In this document: positions 17,544-26,397 of the stretch, in pieces | Layout of the letters: every line of letters starts with the position of its first letter | How positions within the stretch are numbered: position 1 is the stretch's first letter | Assembly (NCBI RefSeq): GCF_025642115.1 | Contig: NZ_CP106753.1 | Span: 1,635,501-1,699,500 of the forward strand | Direction of reading: 5' to 3' | Source: Chitiniphilus purpureus | GTDB taxonomy: Bacteria > Pseudomonadota > Gammaproteobacteria > Burkholderiales > Chitinibacteraceae | DNA length: 64,000 bases | Notes under the pieces: generated by a model | What the model was told of the DNA's origin: nothing | Seen by the model: only the letters and a program-made list of their open reading frames with translations | The model's database searches: none | Made by a program: the position numbers and the translations under genes

Positions 17544-17938
17544 TGTTCAAGAACAAGAAGGGCAGCCAGCGGATCGACAGCCTGATCGGACACGGCAGTA
17601 CCGTGAGCGGCGATGTACAGTTTGTCGGTGGACTGCGCATCGACGGTGCAGTGGTCGGCAACGTGGTGGCACAGGACGAAAAGAACGGCACGCTGGTGGT
17701 GTCGGAAAAGGCCCATATCAATGGTCGGGTCAATTGCAGCCACCTTATCCTGAATGGTCAGATCACAGGACCGATCGAGGTCAGCCAATACGTCGAGCTG
17801 CAACCCAAGGCCCGGGTGCACGGCGATCTGACCTACAAGACGCTCGAAATGCATCCCGGGGCCATCGTCGAGGGACGCCTCGTACCGCTTGCCGGGGCCA
17901 GGCTGGTCGAGCCATCCGAGCCGCTGCAGGAAGTGTGA
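17543..17938 (+). CDS. Bactofilin (polymer-forming cytoskeletal protein)
   Basis: A 131-residue bactofilin. The central right-handed beta-helix shows the regular hydrophobic/glycine pattern (VSGDVQFVGGLRIDGAVVGNV, HINGRVNCSHLILNGQITGPIEV, LQPKARVHGDLTYKTLEMHPGAIVEGRL). Bactofilins polymerise without nucleotide on the membrane and organise cell shape or wall enzymes. The start with GGGAGG at the right spacing was preferred to an ATG at 17516, which lies inside the previous gene. It is translationally coupled to the DUF6776 membrane protein, a plausible membrane anchor. Confidence 0.92.
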   Translation: MFKNKKGSQRIDSLIGHGSTVSGDVQFVGGLRIDGAVVGNVVAQDEKNGTLVVSEKAHINGRVNCSHLILNGQITGPIEVSQYVELQPKARVHGDLTYKTLEMHPGAIVEGRLVPLAGARLVEPSEPLQEV

Positions 17939-17963
17939 GCCAGGGGCGGCGTGACCAGCTGCG

Positions 17964-17993
17964 TTGACCGCGGTCGTACCGGCGCGCGATAAT
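17964..17993 (+). promoter_or_regulatory. erpA promoter
   Basis: TTGACC (17964-17969), 18-nt spacer, GATAAT (17988-17993). The expected start is near 18000, 30 nt before the erpA ATG. Confidence 0.65.
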
Positions 17994-18014
17994 CCTAGTT
18001 GTTTAGTCAACTAT
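17990..18014 (+). promoter_or_regulatory. Possible IscR type 1 operator at erpA
   Basis: TAGTCAACTAT at 18004-18014 matches one half of the E. coli IscR type 1 consensus exactly. The other half-site is degraded. It would sit over the transcription start, consistent with repression of erpA by [2Fe-2S]-IscR. No iscR is in the window. Confidence 0.4.
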
Positions 18015-18030
18015 TCTCGCGGAGTGCCCG

Positions 18031-18381
18031 ATGAACATGGCCACCGACATGCCCATGCCTTTCGTCTTCACCGACAATGCGGCCGCCAAGGTCAAGGATC
18101 TGATCGATGAGGAAGGCAATCCGGACCTGAAGCTGCGCGTTTTCGTCACTGGCGGCGGCTGCTCGGGTTTCCAGTACGGCTTCACCTTCGACGAGATCGT
18201 CAATGACGACGATACCGAGGTCAGCAAGGGTGGGGTCACGCTGCTGATCGACCCGATGAGCTACCAGTATCTGGTGGGAGCGGAAATCGATTATGTCGAG
18301 AGCCTCGAAGGCTCGCAGTTCACCATCAAGAATCCGAATGCCCAATCGACCTGCGGCTGCGGTTCCTCATTCTCGGTCTGA
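18031..18381 (+). CDS. erpA: Iron-sulfur cluster insertion protein ErpA
   Basis: A-type carrier of 116 residues that delivers Fe-S clusters to apo-enzymes, including those of isoprenoid synthesis. The three cluster-binding cysteines are C44 (GGGCSGF) and C108/C110 ([11 protein letters not shown]), the A-type signature. CGGAG precedes the ATG; a second ATG two codons later is possible. It has its own promoter and a strong terminator, so it is a single-gene unit. Confidence 0.97.
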   Translation: MNMATDMPMPFVFTDNAAAKVKDLIDEEGNPDLKLRVFVTGGGCSGFQYGFTFDEIVNDDDTEVSKGGVTLLIDPMSYQYLVGAEIDYVESLEGSQFTIKNPNAQSTCGCGSSFSV

Positions 18382-18441
18382 TGCCGCCGATGCGGTGACG
18401 CTGGCGCCGCGCCGCCAGCCAGGATGGACGGCCCGGTCACC

Positions 18442-18481
18442 CTGCAACAAAGGAAGCCAACATGGCTTCCTTTTTTGTTGC
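18442..18481 (+). terminator. Intrinsic terminator of erpA
   Basis: An AAAGGAAGCCA/TGGCTTCCTTT stem with a 3-nt loop and a run of six Ts. Flanking GCAACA/TGTTGC can extend the pairing. Confidence 0.92.
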
Positions 18482-18525
18482 CCGTTGCACGGACGATAAT
18501 CGGAACTGGATCTGAGGAGCATCGC

Positions 18526-20010
18526 ATGTTCGAAGCAGCGCAACTGGGCCACGCAGTCGACAAGGCAACGTTCAAGAACGAAGAGGCGCGCCTGCGCGAG
18601 GGCCTGCTTGCTGCGCAATTGCAGCTCAGGCAGCGGGCGGATTTCCCGGTGGTGATCCTGCTGGCCGGCGTGCCGGCGGCCGGCAAGGGGGAGACGGCGA
18701 ATCTGCTGCTCGAATGGATGGACCCGCGCAGCATCGCCACCCATGCATTCGATACCCCATCCGACGAGGAAACCGCGCGGCCGCCGTTCTGGCGTTTCTG
18801 GCGGATACTGCCGCCCAAGGGCAATATCGCGGTGCTTTTCGGCGGTTGGTATGCCGACCCGCTCTGGCATTGGCAGGATGGCGACGAGGAGCGCATGGCG
18901 CAGCGCATCGAGCGGATCCAGCGGCTGGAGAAGATGCTGGCCGACGAGGGCGTGCTGGTGCTGAAATTCTGGCTGCACCTGTCGCGCGACAAGCTCAAGC
19001 AGCGGCTCAAGGGCTTGCAGGCCGATCCCCGCACCGCCTGGCGGGTCACGCCCGAAGACAAGCGTTTTCTCAAGGACTACGACCGCCGTATCGCGACTTG
19101 CCGTACATTGTTGACCCGCACCAACCTGGCCGAGGCCCCATGGCGGGTGGTCGAGGGCTGGGATGCCAATTATCGTGCCCTGTCGGTATGCGGACAGGTG
19201 CTTGACGCACTTGGGCACCAACTGGCGCGCGAGTCGGTCAAGCAGCGCCGGGTGGACGCTGCACCACTGGTCAAGTCGATCGATGGCGTGCGGCTGCTCG
19301 ATGCACTGCGGCTGGAACACCCGCTTGCTAAGCCTGAATACCGCGATCGGCTGGCACTGGCCCAGGGGCGCTTCCACGGTCTGATGCGCAGCCTGGCAGC
19401 GCGCCGGTTGTCGATGGTCGCCGTCTTCGAAGGCATGGATGCCGCGGGCAAAGGTGGCGCGATCCGCCGGGTCACCGCGGCACTCGACGCCCGGCAGTAC
19501 CGGGTGGTGCCGATCGCCGCACCGACCGACGAGGAAATGGCGCAGCCGTACCTGTGGCGCTTCTGGCGTCATGTGCCGCCGTACGGCAGGCTCACCGTGT
19601 TCGACCGCTCGTGGTACGGCAGGGTGCTGGTCGAGCGCATCGAAGGCTACGCTGCGCCGGCCGAATGGATGCGGGCCTATGACGAGATCAACGATTTCGA
19701 AGCCCAGCTCACCGATGCCGGGGTGGTGGTGGTGAAGTTCTGGCTTGCCATCAGCCAGGATGAGCAGCTCCGGCGCTTCCAGGAGCGTGAGGCCACCGGC
19801 TACAAGCGCTTCAAGATCACCGACGAGGATTGGCGCAACCGGGAAAAATGGGACGACTACATCCAGGCGGCCAGCGATATGGTGGAGCGGACCAATACAC
19901 CCGAAGCGCCCTGGCATCTGATCGGCGCCGACAACAAGTATCATGCGCGTATCGCCGTGCTGGACGCGATGTGCGAGGCACTGGCGCGGCGCTTGAAACG
20001 CGAGGATTGA
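18526..20010 (+). CDS. pap: Polyphosphate:AMP phosphotransferase (PPK2 class II)
   Basis: Transfers phosphate from polyphosphate to AMP, giving ADP. The 494-residue protein contains two fused PPK2 domains, the class II arrangement. The first has GVPAAGKGE (about residues 48-56) and the second EGMDAAGKGG (about 305-314), each followed by a DRSWYGR or FGGWYAD-type lid region and FWRFW/FWRHVP segments. In class II enzymes the C-terminal domain is usually the active one. Here it retains the full FDRSWYGRVLVER motif, while the N-terminal copy has FGGWYADPLW. GAGGAG precedes the chosen ATG. The nitroreductase gene starts 3 nt after its stop. Confidence 0.94.
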   Translation: MFEAAQLGHAVDKATFKNEEARLREGLLAAQLQLRQRADFPVVILLAGVPAAGKGETANLLLEWMDPRSIATHAFDTPSDEETARPPFWRFWRILPPKGNIAVLFGGWYADPLWHWQDGDEERMAQRIERIQRLEKMLADEGVLVLKFWLHLSRDKLKQRLKGLQADPRTAWRVTPEDKRFLKDYDRRIATCRTLLTRTNLAEAPWRVVEGWDANYRALSVCGQVLDALGHQLARESVKQRRVDAAPLVKSIDGVRLLDALRLEHPLAKPEYRDRLALAQGRFHGLMRSLAARRLSMVAVFEGMDAAGKGGAIRRVTAALDARQYRVVPIAAPTDEEMAQPYLWRFWRHVPPYGRLTVFDRSWYGRVLVERIEGYAAPAEWMRAYDEINDFEAQLTDAGVVVVKFWLAISQDEQLRRFQEREATGYKRFKITDEDWRNREKWDDYIQAASDMVERTNTPEAPWHLIGADNKYHARIAVLDAMCEALARRLKRED

Positions 20011-20013
20011 ATC

Positions 20014-20601
20014 ATGGCCGAACCGCTGGACGCTCACGCACTCGATCAGTTGTTCCGTGACGCGCGCACCCACAGTCATTGGCTGCCGCGCCCGGTCGAC
20101 GATGCAACGCTGCGTGCGCTGTACGAGTTGCTCAAGCAAGGGCCGACCTCTGCCAACTGTGGCCCGGCACGTTTTCTGTTCATCCGCTCGCCCAAGGCCA
20201 AGGCTGCGCTACGCCCCTGCCTGGATGCCGGCAACGTCGACAAGACCATGGCGGCGCCGGTGACCGTGGTCGTGGCGTACGATCTCACGTTCTACGAACA
20301 CCTGCCTGCGCTGTTCCCGCACCAGCCCAAGGCGCGGACCTGGTTCGAGGGCAAGGACAACACTGCCGCGCTGCTGCGCAACGGCAGCCTGCAGGGCGCC
20401 TACCTGATCCTGGCCGCCCGTGCGCTGGGCCTGGACTGCGGGCCCATGTCCGGCTTCGACGCCGCGGCACTCGACGCAACCTTCTTCGCCGGTACGCAAT
20501 GGCGCTCGAATTTTCTTGTCAATCTGGGGTATGGCCAGCAGGAAGCGTTGCATCCGCGCAACCCACGCCTGCCGTTCGAGACCGCGTGTCGCATCGCGTA
20601 G
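20014..20601 (+). CDS. RutE/HadB-like nitroreductase (malonic semialdehyde reductase type)
   Basis: FMN-dependent nitroreductase-fold protein of 195 residues. The segments [32 protein letters not shown] and [18 protein letters not shown] match the RutE/HadB subgroup, which reduces malonic semialdehyde to 3-hydroxypropionate in pyrimidine catabolism. No other rut genes are present, so the in vivo substrate is open. It is preceded by the polyphosphate:AMP phosphotransferase with a 3-nt gap and probably shares its mRNA. Confidence 0.9.
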   Translation: MAEPLDAHALDQLFRDARTHSHWLPRPVDDATLRALYELLKQGPTSANCGPARFLFIRSPKAKAALRPCLDAGNVDKTMAAPVTVVVAYDLTFYEHLPALFPHQPKARTWFEGKDNTAALLRNGSLQGAYLILAARALGLDCGPMSGFDAAALDATFFAGTQWRSNFLVNLGYGQQEALHPRNPRLPFETACRIA

Positions 20602-20663
20602 CATTCAGGGACGTATCCGTCCGATAAGAGGCGGAAAGCCATCAAAAGCCAGCAGGGAGTTTC

Positions 20664-21767
20664 ATGGGCGGCAAGCTAGGCAAGAGCGAATGGTCGCTCT
20701 GGAGGGCGCTGGAGGACTGGCGCAGGAAGCGGCACGAGCTTGAACCGCTGTTTGCTGCTGCAGGGCTGGCCAACGAGCAGGAGACGCTCGTCAACCGCGC
20801 CTTGGTCGATCTCAAGCGCACACCGCCGACCATGCCATTGGTTTCCGGCGATCCGCAGCACGATGAGGAGGAGCTGGCGCGGTACCGCGAGGCATACTAC
20901 CGGCATTTCGACGAGAGCCTGTACAAGGTCGATACGCTGTTGCAACTGCCTTGGGTGCCGGAAATGGCGCCGCTTGCCGAGGCCATCCGCGCCGAGGTCA
21001 ATCAGCTCAGGGAGTGGATGCATGCGCATCCGGCACAGCGCCCCGATTTCTCGCGCCTGGAGCAGTTGCTGCAGCACTATCTGCGGCTGGATCACCCGGA
21101 ATTGCCGTTGCCGCAAGGGTTGCTCGAAGGACGGCGCCGGCTGTTGATGGACGTGGTGGGTTATCCACTGCTGGTGCAGCACGCCGGCAAGGATCCGTTC
21201 AACGATGCCGTGCCGCCGCTGAGCAGCAGCGCATTCCGCCATGAATTCCACGCCAAGGCCCAGCAGTATCTCGAAACACCTTGGCTGCATTCCAAGGTGG
21301 TCACGCACTGGTACGCGATGCTGGGCCTGGATGCCGCGCTCGCACGCAAGAAGCGCGACGCCACCGACCAACGCCGGCTGGCGGCACAGTTGCCGCGGCG
21401 CTGGCCCAGCCTGTCGGTATTGCTGCCCGGGTTCGAGCAGGCCGACCAGCTGTGGTACCTGTCGCTGAGTGGGTTGGCTTTTTTCGCGTTGTTTGCCGAA
21501 TGGTGGATTGCGGCCGGCCTTCTGATCATCTGGCTGTCGCTGTCGATCGGTGCGCATCGGCGCGAGCAGCAGCAGATCGAGGCGCGCCGTGCCCAGCTGG
21601 TCGCCCAGGCGGCGACCATGAAGCGGGTCCGCGACCGCTTCATGCTGGGCTCCATTTCACCGGACAAGCTCAGCTTCCAGCTGCGCCAGCTCGACGAGCG
21701 CAACGAATACCACGACGAGATCCTCCACGTGCTCTTGAAGCTGCACGCCTACGACCAGGACAGCTGA
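20664..21767 (+). CDS. Uncharacterised membrane protein
   Basis: I do not recognise this 367-residue protein. It starts MGGKLGKSEWSLW after AGGGAG. The N-terminal 250 residues are soluble, helical and charged, with repeated Glu/Arg/Leu stretches and many Trp and Tyr residues. A hydrophobic hairpin at about residues 262-297 gives two closely spaced membrane helices. A final segment of about 65 residues (AHRREQQQIEARRAQL...) is coiled-coil-like. Both soluble parts should be on the same, probably cytoplasmic, side. The neighbours, a nitroreductase and a convergent amidotransferase, give no functional clue. Confidence 0.8.
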   Translation: MGGKLGKSEWSLWRALEDWRRKRHELEPLFAAAGLANEQETLVNRALVDLKRTPPTMPLVSGDPQHDEEELARYREAYYRHFDESLYKVDTLLQLPWVPEMAPLAEAIRAEVNQLREWMHAHPAQRPDFSRLEQLLQHYLRLDHPELPLPQGLLEGRRRLLMDVVGYPLLVQHAGKDPFNDAVPPLSSSAFRHEFHAKAQQYLETPWLHSKVVTHWYAMLGLDAALARKKRDATDQRRLAAQLPRRWPSLSVLLPGFEQADQLWYLSLSGLAFFALFAEWWIAAGLLIIWLSLSIGAHRREQQQIEARRAQLVAQAATMKRVRDRFMLGSISPDKLSFQLRQLDERNEYHDEILHVLLKLHAYDQDS

Positions 21768-21789
21768 GGCGCACAGGTGCCGCCTGGCT

Positions 21790-22557
21790 TCAGTTGGGCA
21801 ACGGCACGCCGTCGACAAAGCACAGCAGCTCGCCGGCGTGCATCTGGGTCCAGGTTTCGTTGTCGGTCAACGGTCGGGTCGCGATGACGGCCACGCGGTC
21901 GCGCGGCGTGGTGAGCTGGGCGAAGTCGATGCTGACGTCGGCATCGGCCAGGTGCGCGGTGGAGAACGGTGATTCGCGCACGATGTAGTAAAGGTCGGTG
22001 CTGCAGTGGGCGAACAGTGCGCGTCCATCCGAGAGCAGGAAATTGAAGGTGCCCAACCGCGATTGCGCCTGTGCGAACGCCGCAAGCTCGCTGTGCAGCT
22101 CGCGCAGCTGCGGTGTGCCCTGGAAGCGCCGCTCCAGGCGGTTGAGCAATGCGCAGAAGGCGTGCTCGCTGTCGGTGGTCCCCACCGGCGTGAAGCGGCC
22201 CCCTTGCAGGTCGGGGCGCTCCAGCAGGTTGCCGTTATGGGCGAACAGCCAGTAACGGCCCCACAGCTCGCGCTGGAACGGATGCGTGTTGGCCAGCGAG
22301 ACCGCGCCTTGCGTCGCCTTGCGGATATGGGCGATCACGTTGCGGCTCTGGATGGGATAGTTCTTGACGAGATCGGCCACCGGGGAAATGCTCGATGGCA
22401 GGTAATCGAGGAATACCCGGCAGCCGCTGTCCTCGAAGAACGCAATGCCCCAGCCATCGGCGTGCTCGTCGGTCTCCCCGCCGCGGCGGCGGAAGCCTTC
22501 GAATGAAAACACGATGTCGGTCGGCACATTGCAGTTCATGCCCAGCAGCTGGCACAT
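21790..22557 (-). CDS. Class II glutamine amidotransferase (YafJ-like)
   Basis: A 255-residue N-terminal-nucleophile amidotransferase domain. The start was set so that Cys2 (MCQLLGMNCN) is exposed as the catalytic nucleophile after Met removal. Other family motifs are RRRGGETDEHADGWGIAFF, HIRKATQGAVSLANTHPF, FAHNGNL and GTTDSEHAFC. The protein lacks a synthase domain, as YafJ does, so the acceptor of the released ammonia is unknown. It is convergent with the membrane protein at 20.7-21.8 kb. Confidence 0.9.
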   Translation of the reverse strand: MCQLLGMNCNVPTDIVFSFEGFRRRGGETDEHADGWGIAFFEDSGCRVFLDYLPSSISPVADLVKNYPIQSRNVIAHIRKATQGAVSLANTHPFQRELWGRYWLFAHNGNLLERPDLQGGRFTPVGTTDSEHAFCALLNRLERRFQGTPQLRELHSELAAFAQAQSRLGTFNFLLSDGRALFAHCSTDLYYIVRESPFSTAHLADADVSIDFAQLTTPRDRVAVIATRPLTDNETWTQMHAGELLCFVDGVPLPN

Positions 22558-22685
22558 CCTTGGCGGTTCCCGTTGTTCCCGGGCCAGCCCACGGTGCGGC
22601 GCGGACAAGCCCGGCATTGTCAAGCCCATGCGGGGACGGACATGCGACTAGGCTAGTGCAAGCCGCGCCCCGTGATTGTTACACC

Positions 22686-22720
22686 TTACAACAAAACGCC
22701 CGGCGCGGTGCCGGGCGTTT
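22686..22720 (-). terminator. Intrinsic terminator of fabI
   Basis: An 11-bp stem AAACGCCCGGC/GCCGGGCGTTT with a 5-nt loop. On the minus strand it is followed by TTTTGTTGT. Confidence 0.88.
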
Positions 22721-22742
22721 GCAGGTGCGCGCAGCGGGGGGC

Positions 22743-23528
22743 TCAGCTTTCCAGCGCGCCTGCGCCGATGTTGTAGCCCGCATCGACATGCAACACGTTG
22801 CCGGTCATGCCGGAGGACAGCGGCGAGAGCAGGAATGCCGCCACATTGCCCACCTCTTCCTGGCTCACGTTGCGCTTGAGCGGGGTGGCATCGGCAGCGG
22901 ATTTCAGCAGCTTGCCGAAGTTGGCGATGCCGGCGGCGGCCAGCGTCTTGATCGGGCCGGCCGAGATGCCGAATACGCGCACGCCTTTTTCCGGCCCCAG
23001 CGCGGCGGCCATGTAACGCACATTGGCTTCCAGGCTCGCCTTGGCCAGGCCCATGACGTTGTAGTTGGGAATGGCACGCTCGGCGCCAAGGTAGGACAGG
23101 GTCACCAGTGCCGCGTCCTGATTGAGCATGGGCCGTGCCGCCTTGGCCAGCGCGGCAAAGCTGTACGAGCTGATGTCGTGCGCGATCCGGAAGGATTCGC
23201 GGCTGACCGCGTCAAGATAGTCGCCGTTGAGCGCTTCGCGCGGGGCGAAGGCGATCGAATGCACAAGGCCGTCCAGCCCGTCCCACTGCTGCCCGAGCGA
23301 GGCGAACAGCGCATCGATCTGGGCATCGCTGGAAACATCGCACGGTAGCACCAGCTCGGAGCCGAACTCGGCCGCCAGCTTGACCACGCGCTCCTTCATC
23401 TCCTCATTGGCGTAGGTGAAGGCCAGTTCGGCACCTTCGCGTTTGCAGGCGGTGGCGATGCCGTAGGCGATGGAGCGGTTGGACAGCAATCCACAGATCA
23501 GAATCTTTTTACCGGCAAGAAAGCCCAT
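22743..23528 (-). CDS. fabI: Enoyl-[acyl-carrier-protein] reductase (NADH)
   Basis: Last reductive step of fatty acid elongation and target of triclosan-type inhibitors. This 261-residue short-chain dehydrogenase shows the FabI-specific nucleotide loop [13 protein letters not shown] (residues 13-25), [20 protein letters not shown], and the catalytic Y146, Y156 and K163 ([20 protein letters not shown]). Full length. Hairpins bound it on both sides, so it appears to be transcribed alone. Confidence 0.97.
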   Translation of the reverse strand: MGFLAGKKILICGLLSNRSIAYGIATACKREGAELAFTYANEEMKERVVKLAAEFGSELVLPCDVSSDAQIDALFASLGQQWDGLDGLVHSIAFAPREALNGDYLDAVSRESFRIAHDISSYSFAALAKAARPMLNQDAALVTLSYLGAERAIPNYNVMGLAKASLEANVRYMAAALGPEKGVRVFGISAGPIKTLAAAGIANFGKLLKSAADATPLKRNVSQEEVGNVAAFLLSPLSSGMTGNVLHVDAGYNIGAGALES

Positions 23529-23580
23529 GTTTTCGTCCTTGCTATCAGAAGAGTCGCGCGATTATATCGAACCGCGCAGT

Positions 23581-23607
23581 AAAAACCCGGCCCAAGGCCG
23601 GGTTTTT
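23581..23607. terminator. Bidirectional intrinsic terminator between fabI and ygfZ
   Basis: A 12-bp stem AAAAACCCGGCC/GGCCGGGTTTTT with loop CAA. A-tract and T-tract flank it, so it works in either direction. For ygfZ on the minus strand it lies 14 nt after the stop. Confidence 0.92.
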
Positions 23608-23620
23608 CGTCCAATCCCTT

Positions 23621-24652
23621 TCACTGCGCTTCTTCGAGCGGGTAGGGTAGGGACAGCAGCGCCAGTGCCGGCCCGTCCAGTTGTTCCAGGTGCAGGCCAT
23701 GCGGGAGCGAGGACAATTGGGCCACGACCAGCAGCTCGCTGCCCCCCTGCGGCGCAGGGGCGGCCAGCAGGACCTGGCCGCTGGGTTGGCCGTTCATCTC
23801 GCTGCTGTACACCGCTTGGCCCGCGGCGGCGGGGGCGTCGACCCAGGCGCGCAGCATACGCCGCTTCAGCTTGCCCAGGTACTGCGTGCGCGCGACGATC
23901 TCCTGCCCGGGATAGCAGCCCTTGGTGAAGTTCACCGCACCGATCAGTTCCAGGTTGGCCATCTGCGGCACAAACTGCTCCTGTGTGGCGCCGGTCACCC
24001 AGGGGATGCCGGCGCGGATCTCGGTCAGGCGCCAGACCGGCTCGCCCACGGGGCGCGCGCCGTGGGCCACGAGCTTTGCCCACAGCGCGCCGGCCACCGT
24101 CGGAGACGTGAGCAGCTGATAGCGCCCGCCCGGCAGCGCGACCACCTTGAGCGCTTCGCCGGCAAGCACATGGCCGGTCTCGGGCAGGGTGCCGCCGATC
24201 AGCTTGGCAGCAAGCTCCCCCGCACCGGGGCCCGCCAACCCCAGCGCAAGCCATTGCGCAGCGGCATCGCTGGCCTGCGTCTTGCTGCGCAGCACATACA
24301 TCGACAGCCGCTTCTGGATGGCCGGCAACAGCTCGGCTGCCAGTTGCAGCAGATAGTCCTCGCCATCGCGCAGCAGCAGCAGGCTCGCCAGCATCCGTCC
24401 CTTGGGTGTGGAGTAGCTTGAATACTGCATATCCTCCGTGCCCAATGCACGCACATCACTGGACAGTTGCCCGTTCAGGAACACCTGGCTGTCCTCGCCG
24501 CTGAACCGGATGAAGCCGAACTGCGTCAGCGGCGAAACGACGACACCGTGTTCCAACGCTGCGAGTTCATCGGCCGGATGGCCGAAATCGAGTACCCGGC
24601 CGGCCTCATCGAGATGGGCGCCGGCAGCGAGCAGGGCGGGGTTCAGGGGCAT
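23621..24652 (-). CDS. ygfZ: Folate-binding Fe-S cluster repair protein YgfZ
   Basis: GcvT-like tetrahydrofolate-binding protein of 343 residues that supports maintenance of certain Fe-S enzymes. The diagnostic motif KGCYPGQEIVAR, with the conserved Cys, lies at about residues 231-242. LTEIRAGIPWVTG and the early FLNGQLSSDV block also match. CTGGAG precedes the ATG used, which restores a normal N-terminus; the upstream in-frame extension is Arg/Ser-rich and not credible. It lies downstream of the asmA-like gene with a hairpin in between. Confidence 0.93.
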   Translation of the reverse strand: MPLNPALLAAGAHLDEAGRVLDFGHPADELAALEHGVVVSPLTQFGFIRFSGEDSQVFLNGQLSSDVRALGTEDMQYSSYSTPKGRMLASLLLLRDGEDYLLQLAAELLPAIQKRLSMYVLRSKTQASDAAAQWLALGLAGPGAGELAAKLIGGTLPETGHVLAGEALKVVALPGGRYQLLTSPTVAGALWAKLVAHGARPVGEPVWRLTEIRAGIPWVTGATQEQFVPQMANLELIGAVNFTKGCYPGQEIVARTQYLGKLKRRMLRAWVDAPAAAGQAVYSSEMNGQPSGQVLLAAPAPQGGSELLVVAQLSSLPHGLHLEQLDGPALALLSLPYPLEEAQ

Positions 24653-24715
24653 GGGGAACTCCAGACAGGAATGGCAGACAGGCCACTTAGATGCGTATGC
24701 CTTGGCCAAAATGCA

Positions 24716-24738
24716 ATGCCCCGCCATGGGCGGGGCAT
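24716..24738 (-). terminator. Hairpin after the AsmA-like gene
   Basis: A perfect 10-bp stem ATGCCCCGCC/GGCGGGGCAT with a 3-nt loop. On the minus strand it is followed by TGCATTTTGG. The T-run is weak. Confidence 0.6.
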
Positions 24739-24758
24739 CACAGGAGGGCGGGGTCGTC

Positions 24759-26015
24759 CTACTGTTCCCGCGTGGTGGACAGCAGTTGCTCATCGGTACG
24801 CGGACGGTAGGCGGCGCCGACGCGGAATTCCGGCGCCCGCAGGGTGCCTGCGACCCGGATCTGGTTGCTGACCGAGATCGGACCGCTGGAGAGCCGGGCT
24901 GCCACCGCGCCATTGAGCTTGCCGTCGCGGACCGTGAGGAAGCCGTTGGCCTTGAATTTGCCGCCGTCGACCCGCATCCCGGAGAACTGGACGATACCGC
25001 CGCGCACCGCGACCTTGCCCGACACCGTATCGAAGCGGGTCTGCCCGCCGCGCGAGTAGCTCACCGGCGTTGATGACTTGAGCGGCGTCACCAGATCGAA
25101 GTTATGCAGCATGCCGTCGCGCACCAGCAGCGTGGCGTCGATGCCGGGCTGGGCGAACAGGGTGCGGTAGTCGTCACCGCGATAGACGAAACGGGCCTGC
25201 GCATCCATACGGCCGGTGGCGTAGGTGTTGCTGCTGAACACCTTGCTGAACGGTTCGGCCTGCAGGCCGCTGGCGCGCAGCTCGCCGGCGAACTGCCAGC
25301 CCTGCTCCCAGGACAGCTGGCCTGCACCGGTGAGCACGCCGCTGTAGAGATCGCCGCGGATCTCCTCGATATCGATGCCCTGGCGGTGCGCGATGCCCTT
25401 CAGGCGCAGGAAGTCGAACTTGGCCGGATGACCGAACGGCAGGGTCCAGCCGGTGGCGTTGAGTTGCACCGCGAAGCGCTCGACGCCGTTGGGGCGCACC
25501 AGCAATTGCAGCTGGCCGCTGTTGTCGGCGATTTCCAGCTCGGTCAACTCGCCCGCCGTGCCGAACTTGAGGGTGCCGTCGACCGGACCTGCCTCCTTGC
25601 CGTCCAGCACCACATAGCAGCGGACCAGCGTCAGGCCCGTCAGCCGCGGGTTGCCCGGCTCGGGCCGTAGCCGCTCAGGCAGCCGGACGGCGAGGTCAGG
25701 GGCGAAACGGCCACCCTCGATCCGGATGCCATGCAGCGTTTCGCCCCAGGCAAGGATGTTCTTCGGGGTCAGCGGCACCAGCAACCGGTCGATCCGCCCC
25801 GCCTCCTTGTCGACCGTGACGTTTTCCAACACCAACGCCGGACGCGGATAGTATTCGACCGTCACATTGCGCGCCTCGAACTGCCCGTGCGTGATGCGCC
25901 GGCCCACATCGAGCAGCGGCTTGGCAAACAGGTTGACTGGCACCAGCAATGGGACCGCCAAGACCAGCACAATCAAAAAGAGCAATGAAAACAGGATGAT
26001 CTTGAGTTTACCCAT
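24759..26015 (-). CDS. AsmA-family inner-membrane-anchored protein
   Basis: A 418-residue protein with an N-terminal membrane anchor (about residues 4-28, LKIILFSLLFLIVLVLAVP) and a long periplasmic beta-rich region. The C-terminal half has the AsmA-like pattern (LLVRDGMLHNFDLVTPLKSS, RFDTVSGKVAVRGGIVQFSGMRV). AsmA-like proteins are thought to act in phospholipid or outer-membrane homeostasis; the precise role is not established. GGAGG precedes the ATG. It is transcribed away from tRNA-Asn. Confidence 0.87.
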   Translation of the reverse strand: MGKLKIILFSLLFLIVLVLAVPLLVPVNLFAKPLLDVGRRITHGQFEARNVTVEYYPRPALVLENVTVDKEAGRIDRLLVPLTPKNILAWGETLHGIRIEGGRFAPDLAVRLPERLRPEPGNPRLTGLTLVRCYVVLDGKEAGPVDGTLKFGTAGELTELEIADNSGQLQLLVRPNGVERFAVQLNATGWTLPFGHPAKFDFLRLKGIAHRQGIDIEEIRGDLYSGVLTGAGQLSWEQGWQFAGELRASGLQAEPFSKVFSSNTYATGRMDAQARFVYRGDDYRTLFAQPGIDATLLVRDGMLHNFDLVTPLKSSTPVSYSRGGQTRFDTVSGKVAVRGGIVQFSGMRVDGGKFKANGFLTVRDGKLNGAVAARLSSGPISVSNQIRVAGTLRAPEFRVGAAYRPRTDEQLLSTTREQ

Positions 26016-26100
26016 GCGTTCCTCCGCAATTTATCGTTTTTAGGGGCCGTTTCGTGTTGACACACCGGTGAGGGGCCACTATTATACGCAGCTTATCGAT

Positions 26101-26176
26101 TCCCCGATAGCTCAGTCGGTAGAGCAACGGACTGTTAATCCGTGTGTCCCTGGTTCGAGCCCAGGTCGGGGAGCCA
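26101..26176 (+). tRNA. tRNA-Asn (GTT)
   Basis: 76 nt including an encoded CCA. The acceptor TCCCCGA (26101-26107) pairs with TCGGGGA (26166-26172), with discriminator G. The D-loop has AGCTCAGTCGGTAGAGC, the anticodon GTT is at 26134-26136, and the T-arm contains GGTTCGAGCC. An intrinsic terminator follows. Confidence 0.98.
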
Positions 26177-26182
26177 AATCTC

Positions 26183-26217
26183 AAAAGCCGCCATCGCAAG
26201 ATGGCGGCTTTTGTTTT
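26183..26217 (+). terminator. Intrinsic terminator of tRNA-Asn
   Basis: A 12-bp stem AAAAGCCGCCAT/ATGGCGGCTTTT with a 6-nt loop, then GTTTTT. Confidence 0.92.
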
Positions 26218-26397
26218 TCCGTAAGCCTAAATGCTTTAGGCATGCTGCAACAAGTCCGCCTGGCTGTGGCGGAAGGCGTTGACTTGGTGCTGCGGGGAAT
26301 CGGCCGGGGCAGGCGGCGTTGCAAGGCAGCCGCAGCATGACAGGACCTGCCGGCCGGTGCGCGCCGGTGTTGCTTGCAGCCGGCGCGCCTGAAGGCT

